From Aphrocallistes beatrix (lineage: Eukaryota; Porifera; Hexactinellida; Sceptrulophora; Aphrocallistidae), in assembly GCA_963281255.1 (NCBI GenBank), contig OY725501.1:2085674-2149673 (forward strand): a DNA stretch of 64,000 nucleotides, read 5' to 3'. How positions within the stretch are numbered: position 1 is the stretch's first letter; the number at the start of each line of letters is the position of its first letter. Below are positions 56,396-64,000 of this stretch, one piece after another. Position numbers and translations under genes: made by a program. The notes beneath the pieces are model-generated. The model had not been told where the DNA came from. It worked only from the letters and a program-made list of their open reading frames with translations, and searched no databases.

Positions 56396-56581
56396 TGTGA
56401 AGTAGCATATCAATATGCAATTAGCATCGTGGGCGGTAGCGACAGCTACGATCGCTCAGTTACTACAGCAATAGGCATTAGTATTTAAGCGACTAGCGCT
56501 TACCTAAGTTGGTATTTTCCACGATTATTTTTGTAACTGTTAGTATTAGTACTCACTAGATTTATCTATGACTACTTGACA
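56396..56581 (+). repeat. 3' LTR
   Basis: TGTGAAGTAGCATATCAATA ... CTACTTGACA, 186 bp, roughly 90 percent like the 5' LTR by eye. Confidence 0.93.
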
Positions 56582-56877
56582 AATTTGAAGCAGTGACGGA
56601 AAAAAACATTATGTACTACCCTAATTTGGATCTTTCATCAAGTCGAGCAAAGTAATAAACTATTAGAAACAGCACTTTGCATAGAATTAAGAAGGTGGAC
56701 TAATTATGACAAGAGGTAACCATCCACGGCATGACAGTTCCTCCTTCCAAGGGGTGAAGGCAAACAGATATCTTGTGTAGCTTATTTTTACATACTTCAA
56801 CAAATCTGTGTTCATTAATCTACATGAGAATGCCTAAATTCATTTTAATCAATTAAATTGTTTATATTCTCTCATAG

Positions 56878-57026
56878 CCTTCCTAATGAAGTCAAAGACT
56901 TTGTCAAACACTACTGTTTAAGCTATATTGGAGCTGGTACTCCTCTCATTCGGGCTACTCTTGGCATTCTTATGACCACTATTGCAGCTCAAGGAGACTT
57001 ACATTCCTGGCCAGAACTGCTCCCGA
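56878..57026 (+). CDS. TNPO1: Transportin-1, exon 2
   Basis: Encodes LPNEVKDFVKHYCLSYIGAG, then TPLIRATLGILMTTIAAQGD and HSWPELLP, matching the next HEAT repeats of transportin-1 directly after exon 1. Acceptor CTCATAG|CC at 56877; the first C completes an AGC Ser codon with AG of exon 1. Donor CCGA|GTATGT at 57027, phase 1. The next exon, expected to encode the acidic SEDYN-CEGAFGAL region, is not in the remaining 7 kb, so another long intron is likely. Confidence 0.92.
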
Positions 57027-57207
57027 GTATGTTTTCCTTCCTTTAATTAGTTTAAATACTTTATAGATTTGTCTCAAATTGGTTTTGCATAATTTTGGAT
57101 TTTTGTTTTGAAATCTCATCAATATAAAATAATTTGCATTCTGCCCAAACTTTGATAATATCACAATCTAGGTATTTTAGTCTTAGTAAAATAATATTTT
57201 TGTCGTG

Positions 57208-57706
57208 TCCTTACTATTAAAACTCGATTAATATTATTTGTGTATTTGTGGATCTATATCTATATCTTTAATTGATTTAAGAAACTACCAGGCACAGAAA
57301 GCTGATTTTTGGCAAGTGGAAGTCGTTTGGCTATGGCTCCACTAATTTCTGACCTCAGATGAAAATGTCGGCTCATCATGGACTTTTAGTCATTGTGTCA
57401 CCTTTTTTTATAATTAGAAATTTCACCCATAACAATTTTAATAGATGGTGTATATTAATATATCTCGAATATGATATAACTATTATCAAAAAGTGATGGC
57501 TCACTCTGTTATGACGTCATCATTACGCTCAAAAATTGACAAATTTGATGATTTTTCAAGTGAAATCGATTACAACAGTAAGTCAGACGTTTTTAGAGTT
57601 ATTGTCCCCCTTATAATTAATTTATGTAACCTAGACGCCCAAAGGGCGCCTCTGGTGGACACAAAGTGTCCGCTTGCCGCGCAGCGCAAGTAAGCGAAGC
57701 AAACTT
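57208..57706 (+). mobile_element. Non-autonomous Helitron, family A copy 13
   Basis: TCCTTACTATTAAAACTCGA at 57208; decayed hairpin TAAGCGAAGCAAACTTG at 57690-57706 followed by T. Several internal deletions. Lies in the second TNPO1 intron. Confidence 0.8.
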
Positions 57707-59569
57707 GTATAATAATCAATTCCAGTTTTTTAATTTTTATATCTGCATTTATTTTAATGGAAGATTGAACAATTTAATATAAATTTATAGAAAAGGTGTG
57801 GAAATACTTTAATTTTTTGATTTTATTACAGAGTGTGAAAATTTCGCATAAATTTTCAAAATGGAGATGTGCATCCTCATTCCTGAATTGCAAGATTGCA
57901 CACCAGCCCAAAAATAATGGATCACGTCCCCTTTTCGCCTTTGGAGTTCATTCTTGCCACTATTTGGGTAATATGATATTCTTCACGATAAAACGTCGAT
58001 TCTATATTCGCTGTGTCATCACCATATAATTTTGCTGACTTTAGCATAATATTGTGAGACATTCGTCTGAACATTTTATAACTCATACCTATTATTTGAT
58101 TTTCTTACTCTTAAGCCAATCATGATCCAACTTTATTCTAACAATCATTGCAAATAAACATTTTTATCGTTACTTAGTTGCACCGACTTTGTTATTGAGT
58201 GCAACATTTGTTACGTATAGCTAGTAATTAATGCTAAGGATGATTAACTGAAGGAAAGCTGTATTTCGAAAGCCTTTGAATATAGAGTTACCGAAATGTA
58301 GTGTGAACTCATGGAAAGTGGCCAAAAATGCCTTGGAACAGAAAGAAATTAAGAATGGTTCATGGATTTAACCGAATATATGTAATGGAAAAATATTCTC
58401 TTATGCTCTGTATTTCTTTATAGTGTATTCCTATTTCATGTATCTACTGTATTATTTGTTCGAGATTTTGTTTATTGTAGAAAATAACCAAATTCAATGC
58501 AAGAAAATGTGGTTCACTACGTATTTACACTTTAAAATTAAAATCATACCATAAAATATATCGAAAATAGAGCACTGTTCGACTCTCTGCCAACATTCAA
58601 TTTCAAATATGATTGAACATTGATTGAACAATAAAACAAAGTTGTGTTTTACAAGGTTCAACTTTTTTGAATACAACAGTTGCATACAAAAAAATTGAGT
58701 TATAGTATATGGTGGGCTTTGCATTCGTAATATTTTCACCTCTTCAATGTTAAATTAAGTATTGATGATGCTCCAATTTTTACTGCAACTATGTTAGCAA
58801 ATATCTGGTTGAATTGAGAATCTAGTTATAACGAAGGAACAAAAACACATAAAACTGCGTAATCAGGATGATAAACCGGAATTTGAGAATCGAAAGGTTA
58901 ATTGCAAATTGACCTATTCTTTCTCAGCTTCACAAACAAAAAGTCTTTATCTTTGAAGCTAAAGGCTTGGGGGAATTATGGCCAGTCAGCAGGACGTGAG
59001 GACTCATTTTATAACTGCAGCTATACTGTTATATAGCAATAGCTTATATGATAAAAAATAGTTAGCTTAGGAAGCACAGTGAAAATTTATTATAATATTA
59101 GGGTATAATACATATTATATACTTTTGTGCTATGGACAGTTGTAACCCACAGCTGGCAAAACTTTGTCTCCGAATGAGGTGTCCTGCGGGCGCATACTGT
59201 TGATGGCTTTGATGAACCATAAACACATTGATTAAATTCACGATAGAAAGAGGAGACAATGGCATCATAATATGATGAATAAGCTTTTTAACCAATGATA
59301 AATAAGCGGAGAAATATTATTATGTGTGTCTATTTTTGTAGGTTGTAGCATTTATACTTGTATCTTGGTTAAAATCATAATAATTAATTAATTTGATTAT
59401 TAACGAGTAATGATTATGTTATAGTTAAATGATTTTGGAAGTTTTTTAGTATTAGTAACATCATGTATAGCAGGGGTTCCTAACCCGTTTACTACAATTT
59501 CCCTATTGTCCAACACTTATATAGTCTAGTCAATCTACCATAATTTTGAGGTCCATTTAGAGCAAATTG
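57707..59569. other. No gene seen (TNPO1 intron 2 continued)
   Basis: AT-rich, without recognisable coding or repeat ends. At about 59470 GCAGGGGTTCCTAACCCG resembles a hAT MITE end. Open frames at 57796-58029, 58494-58739 and 59098-59295 lack motifs. Confidence 0.4.
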
Positions 59570-60253
59570 TAATATAATTTATTTAAGTGGTATATGGACG
59601 AAGGAAGCTACTCAAGAAGCACACTAAAATCCCATACAATCCCTTTGTTGGAATATCCCTAGAATACAACTTTAAGTGCCATATTTGGACACATTTGAAG
59701 GTGTTGTAATGCAAATAACTTGTATAGTTTTAGCGATATTCGTAATCAGCTGAAAATTTACTTCGTTTAAGTGATCACTTGACTATATTGGAAATATTTT
59801 TTCTGTATCAACGCAGTATGTATCAGAAATGTAGCAATATTCCATTCTCATATTTTGTTCTAACCTTATCGAATGACCCATTGTTCGATTCCGCTCACCA
59901 AGTTAGGTATGGTTATCCATATATCTACCCTCTGTCTTTTAATACGATTTTTCGAGCTTTACCTTTCATATAGCTAATGATTCTTTGGAATATCCGAACA
60001 TGCTATGTGGTTATGTGTAATATTTCACTTTATCCCCTAGTTATACTAGTCTAGTCAATTTTGTGGTTTAAGTTAGAACAAATTGTGACAGAATTTATTC
60101 GAAAATGTATACGAGAGAAGCTACCAAATTGAGATAGTAAACATCCAAAATATCTCTTTGGTAGTGCATTCCGAAGGAACTCAAATTACCACTCAACTTC
60201 AGTAACCAGTTCAAGGACTGACGAATTCATGCAGCTTTGTTCTTTACACATTA

Positions 60254-61024
60254 CAGGGTGGCTTGTAAGTTCTGTCCCAAGCTTTATTAGGTATAAAATT
60301 TCTTAAACTCAAACAATCTTAGTTATTGAGGTCTTTAGAGATTGTATTTCGAATATTCTCAATGATTTTATAAGACTTTTCGATCATATGACTTAGAAAT
60401 ATGTTTTGTATGGTGAGTTTTGAGAAAAAAAAATGTGTCCTGGCACGCAGCGAAAATCGAGAATCCAGGCCACTGCTTCTGTAAAAAATGTCTCTAAAAT
60501 CGATGTTCCATGACGATTTAGCACTAGATACCTTTCATTCACCATTTAAATATTTCACAAATCCATTGCATTCATTATCAGAAACGAGATAAAGTTATTA
60601 TTTCACGACTTCAAATTAGATACATTTTGCAAAATCACCCAAAATGGAACTTTTTTTCACATCACCAAAAAATCTGATCCAAAAGGTTCTCAATATATAC
60701 TGATTTAAACATTCTATATTTCTACAAATTTATAGTGTTCGAGGAAAATGTGTGAGCTAATTTTTCCTAGGATTTGAAGACTCTGGGAAGATAACTTGAA
60801 AAGCAGTGGGCCCTGATTCACGATTTTCGCTGCGTGCTAGTACACATTTTTTTTTCTCAAAACACCATACAAAACATATTTCTAAGTCATAGAATCGAAA
60901 AATCTTTTTAAATCATTGAAAATATTCGAATTACAATATCTAAAGACCATAATAACTAAGATTGTTTGAGTTTAAGAAATTTTATACCTAATAAAGCTTG
61001 GGACAGAACTTACAAACCACCATG
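60254..61024. mobile_element. MITE, second copy of the CAGGGTGACAATTAAG family
   Basis: TA|CAGGGTGGCTTGTAAGTTCT ... AGAACTTACAAACCACCATG|TA; arms include CTCAAACAATCTTAGTTAT. Similar length (771 bp) to 26896-27671. Confidence 0.75.
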
Positions 61025-61034
61025 TACATATGTA

Positions 61035-61395
61035 GGCGAACATTAAAGACTGTGTTCCTCCAGGTGCACCTCTGCGTTCAACAATCAGATTTGCAGTTGC
61101 AACTTATGATATCCAGGAAGAATTCATGAGCTGGTGGCAGCCGGAAACCTTCTGTCAGCAACAGCTGAATATCACAGTCTCAGTTTTATTATCAAGCTAA
61201 AGAGTCGACGGAGGACCAGGAGCTGCGCCCTGTGGACTGGAGCTGGAATCTAACTGATAGGAATTTGTTTCTATTGATAACTGATCTGCTCCCAATTCAT
61301 AAATCCCTCCTGGATATCATCAGGTCAACTGTAGATCAAACTGCTGAACGCAGAGGTGCATCTGGAGGAACACAGTCTTGAATGTTCGCCTGCGT
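61035..61395. repeat. Inverted duplication of a coding-like, GC-richer fragment
   Basis: GACTGTGTTCCTCCAGGTGC and CTCTGCGTTCA at 61047-61085 are inverted at 61343-61385; arms extend to about 61140 and 61275. On + the right copy gives LLPIHKSLLDIIRSTVDQT and, one frame over, EEHSLECSPAFGVRKGEA. This resembles a Cys-rich C-terminal tail (IRCNC..C..C.CRK..LECSPAC) seen in some invertebrate repeated proteins, with most Cys lost. Low-confidence reading. Confidence 0.35.
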
Positions 61396-61749
61396 TTGGA
61401 GTGCGTAAAGGCGAAGCTGCGTGAATTCGTCAGTCCCTGAACTGATTGCTGAAGATGGCTAGTAATTTGAGTGCATTCGGAATGTTCTACCAAAGGGATT
61501 TTCTTGGATGTGAAGTTATTTGCAATTCAACACTTTCAAAATGTATCCGAATGTTCCACTTAAAGTGGTATTTTATGGATGTTACACTAGTAGGATTTTT
61601 AGTATGTTTCATAAGTAGCTTCCCTCGTTCATTTCCCACTTAAATAATTTATGTTGCAATTACGTAGTTCCAACTCTAACCACAGATTGACTTAACCACT
61701 ATTACCTCAATTGAGGAGGCAATTCAGCAGAGAGAATGGCTTCTTCTAT

Positions 61750-64000
61750 CTCATCCTTTGCATCCATTAGTTCCAATACCTACTTTGCTACAGGTAGTGT
61801 AACATCATCAAGTTTGTTGAGAGTGGCATCAACCAGGGGGATAATAGCTGTCAAGTCTATTCTCTCTGCCTGGAGAGCTCTGCTCAACTTGGCAACTTGT
61901 GGCAGAGCATAATCGAGAAGATACATGGTCGATACAGTTGAGGGATTTGGAGCTTCAGGTTCATGTATTAGCTCATAGATGTCGTTTAGAGCGTTCACAA
62001 TTATACTGTAGTTCACTTTGACTGGATTTACACAGCAAATGTGCAAGCCAACGAATATCTAACGGTCTGACAATCTTCAGCTCAAGTGGATCAAGCACCC
62101 GCTGCACCTTTTTGGGACATTCAGCTTTCTTGGGAGAGTGGTGCGAAAATTTCTAGAGGGTGGTGACTGGTGAGTGCGACATATGCACTGCTTGGACAAA
62201 AGTATTCGTACATGCCAAAATTTCTATACATATAGTTTTATAACTATTCTATTTTGCGATTCAAAGACATTTAATTTGTTGAGATACGTTTAATTTAACT
62301 TCAAATTCGAATTCTTCACATTCCCAATTACTTACTTTAAGATCTTTCAACTTGATTACTTTCCCACAAGGTTGAAAGTTTTCAAACTGTGCCACCTCGT
62401 ATCACCAATGTCCAGATATGCAATGGTGATAACTTGTGACATGTGCCATAAGGGAGTAATTGCTGAAATACTTAATCTTGAAGGAGAGTAATTAAGTTGA
62501 TTGCTTATAAAGTAGCTAATAATGTGAATGTAAAGAAAATGAATTTGAAAGCAGATTTAAAGCAACTGTTACTGATTATTTTTGCCCTAATAATTGGATT
62601 AGTATTATAACAATTTTGATGGAAAATATTGGGGTGTACGAATACTTTCGTCCAGGGAGTGTACATGTTTTATACTGGTGGCATTAGTTGCTTGAACATA
62701 AGCAAGTTAAAACAAGTTGCAATAGCAGTGTAAGAACACAGCATTAGGTGAATTTTTCTTCTGGAGGCTCTGCATACCATTGCGTTTCGCAGAGAAAGTT
62801 ACTGCTTCATCGAATCCCATACCCACGAGCTTACTGATCTGTATGCTCTTGTCTTTCATGAACTCGATAAGGGCAGAATAGATGTTCTTGGCATCGGTGA
62901 CTCTCAAGGGAACTATCCTTTGAGAACTATAGAGTGCTCAACAGGTTTCCCATAATCGACCCAACGGTAGAAAATTGAAAGCTCTTCAATGGTTGTTACA
63001 TCAGCGCTTCATCTGCCATTATGTTGAATTTGAATGCTTGATGAAGACGTTTAAGTAGGCTCTTCAGCCCATATGCCAACTGTCTCGATAAATTCAACAA
63101 AAGCTGATTTGGATGTGTTGGTTGCATTCTTTCCAGCTCTTACAAGGAAACTCTTCAAGTCTTCTGCACCACAACTTACGATTAAATCATCAAGTTCGTC
63201 AAAATTGGTTTTGTGGGAAATGTGGCGCCGATCAAGAAAATTGGTGCAACGAATAAGGGCTTTAATAGCAATCCTGTTCTTCAACTTTCCTTGTTCTCCA
63301 ATTTGTTGGAATTGTTTAATAATCGATCCCTCTTGTAGTGCTCTACCTGCAGCCATATCAGCTTCACACGACTGGATTCGAATAATACTTTTTTCATGAA
63401 CTTTCATCTTCTCGATTGCCTTCTTCCAGTTCTTGAATTCAATTTCCTTTCCTCTCCACGAAGGTTAGCCTGGGTTTAGGGAAATCCTCGACCTCGCTCT
63501 CTAATGTCGTCTTTGGTAGGCACGAAATCTTTCCAAACCAAATTTCTGAATGAATTGCTCATGCGTGTATGTTTTGATATTCCAAACCAGAAATCATCGG
63601 ATATTATCCTTGTTCTGCATATGTGTACCGTTACTACCGTCTCAACTGATGGTTCACTCATATATCTTAATTGGAGTTGATTTTTCTTCCTATTAGTCAA
63701 TACTTGTTCAATGACCTCTTTACCGAGCTGATTTCTTCCAACCCCTGTCCTCTACTCAACGGAAAACTCTTTTTATACAGGCTTTGAGATCCATATTCCT
63801 CCTGTTCTTTGAAGAGAAATTCCCCTATTCTTGCAAATCTTACAGAAGGCTCCTTGGAGATTTTCATCAAATATCAGCCAATTAAAGCTCTCTTCCCTTT
63901 TCTTGTTGTATTTTCGAATGCTTGTTACTGACCGGTACTTGCTGCGCTTCTCATGGACAGTTACTCGTTTCTTCGCAGACTTGACTCCAAGTACTCAGTA
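61750..64000 (-). pseudogene. hAT transposase (DUF4371 group), decayed, open at window edge
   Basis: Reading on - from the right edge: an N-terminal zinc-finger-like part (about 63870-63480, CKICKN near 63835, SNSFRNLVWKDFVPTKDD), then HEKSIIRIQSCEADMAA and CTNFLDRRHISHKTNFDELD, LIVSCGAEDLKSFLVRAGKN (DUF4371, 63407-63051), then SKLVGMGFDEAVTFSAKRNG and SPNAVFLHCYCNLF (62850-62707; normally FDGA...HCHCH), and after a MITE, LNDIYELIHEPEAPNPSTVS and LPQVAKLSRALQAERIDLTA (62046-61780). Stops and shifts between parts. A different hAT lineage member from 11793-12077. Confidence 0.88.
62186..62661. mobile_element. Tc1-type MITE inserted in the hAT transposase
   Basis: CACTGCTTGGACAAAAGTAT ... CTTTCGTCCAGGGAGTG|TA, 476 bp, centre near 62390-62445. 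It separates two parts of the hAT coding sequence. Confidence 0.8.

Larger units (their letters stand above)
53813..56581 (+). mobile_element. Ty3-like LTR retrotransposon, internally deleted
   Basis: Two 186-188 bp LTRs bracket 2.4 kb of decayed coding sequence. A purine-rich GAAGGGGTGGATGG precedes the 3' LTR. It is flanked by a 32-33 bp near-identical direct repeat (53781-53812 and 56582-56614), much longer than a normal LTR target duplication. Confidence 0.9.
32457..56877 (+). other. TNPO1: TNPO1 intron between exons 1 and 2 (24.4 kb)
   Basis: Bounded by GT at 32457 and a pyrimidine-rich acceptor TATTCTCTCATAG ending at 56877. The phase is kept: AG|C gives Ser at the junction. The intron is almost entirely transposable elements, listed separately. 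Confidence 0.88.
59570..61660. mobile_element. Large inverted-repeat element with nested insertions
   Basis: The left parts 59580-59725 and 60060-60253 are inverted at 61405-61660 (GTGCATTCCGAAGGAACTCA against GAGTGCATTCGGAATGTTC; CGAAGGAAGCTACTC against AGTAGCTTCCCTCG). A CAGGGTG MITE (60254-61024) and a small inverted duplication (61035-61395) lie inside. Confidence 0.6.

Noticed and set aside
53813-56581. Possible endogenous retrovirus with envelope
   Set aside because: No env-like frame between integrase and the 3' LTR; it is an ordinary Ty3-like retrotransposon.
57060-64000. TNPO1 exon 3 within the window
   Set aside because: No + strand text resembling the SEDYN-CEGAFGALQKICED region was found; the small frames there have no match.
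1-64000. tRNA, rRNA or organelle-derived segments
   Set aside because: No cloverleaf-like B-box (GGTTCGAATCC) or rRNA core phrases were seen by eye; a tRNAscan or Rfam run would decide.

Overview
This is a metazoan nuclear DNA window, AT-rich, intron-bearing and very dense in transposable elements. Two host-type genes are recognisable. One is transportin-1 (TNPO1-like, + strand), with exon 1 at 32209-32456 and exon 2 at 56878-57026, separated by a 24.4-kb intron. The other is a fibrillarin-like first exon on the - strand (10599-10815), which ends in a good splice donor but has no second exon that I could find. The animal conserved genes together with Helitrons, P/THAP9-like, hAT, mariner, pogo/Jerky, Ty3 and L2-type elements suggest an invertebrate. 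I cannot name the phylum from this window. No bacterial operon, CRISPR array, rRNA or tRNA gene was seen.

Layout. 1-2.5 kb: a broken repeated protein gene that looks like a transposase. 3.7-10.1 kb: a Helitron, Tc1-type MITEs, a large foldback element and an ACTCATT-rich element. 10.6 kb: the fibrillarin-like exon. 11-16 kb: foldback elements, a hAT fragment, nested Helitrons and a MULE scrap. 17.7-21.1 kb: a decayed P-like element with a THAP exon. 21.7-30.8 kb: inverted-repeat elements, a broken Jerky/Tigger transposase and nested MITEs. 31-32.2 kb: two nested Helitrons and a MITE end right in front of the TNPO1 start codon. 32.5-56.9 kb: the TNPO1 intron, holding a mariner inside a MITE, several hAT MITEs, Helitrons, two Ty3-like remnants plus an integrase scrap, a Tc1 fragment, a 3.7-kb P/THAP9-like transposon, an L2-type LINE and an LTR element. 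57-64 kb: TNPO1 exon 2 is left behind, followed by another Helitron, a foldback element and a decayed hAT transposase at the right edge.

The most instructive feature is the layering of insertions. Many elements can be dated relative to one another because their target-site duplications are still readable: P-like in MITE, mariner in MITE, hAT MITE in mariner, Helitron in Helitron, Helitron in a palindrome. The best-preserved autonomous-type element is the P/THAP9-like transposon at 45331-49064. It has long inverted termini, a 7-bp target duplication and an almost complete transposase with about two frame breaks. The main Helitron family (about thirteen copies) and the Tc1-type MITE family (about nine) are non-autonomous, and no autonomous partner for either lies in this window.

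All calls rest on reading the sequence and on recall of protein families. No database search was run. Boundaries of old repeats are approximate unless a target duplication is given.
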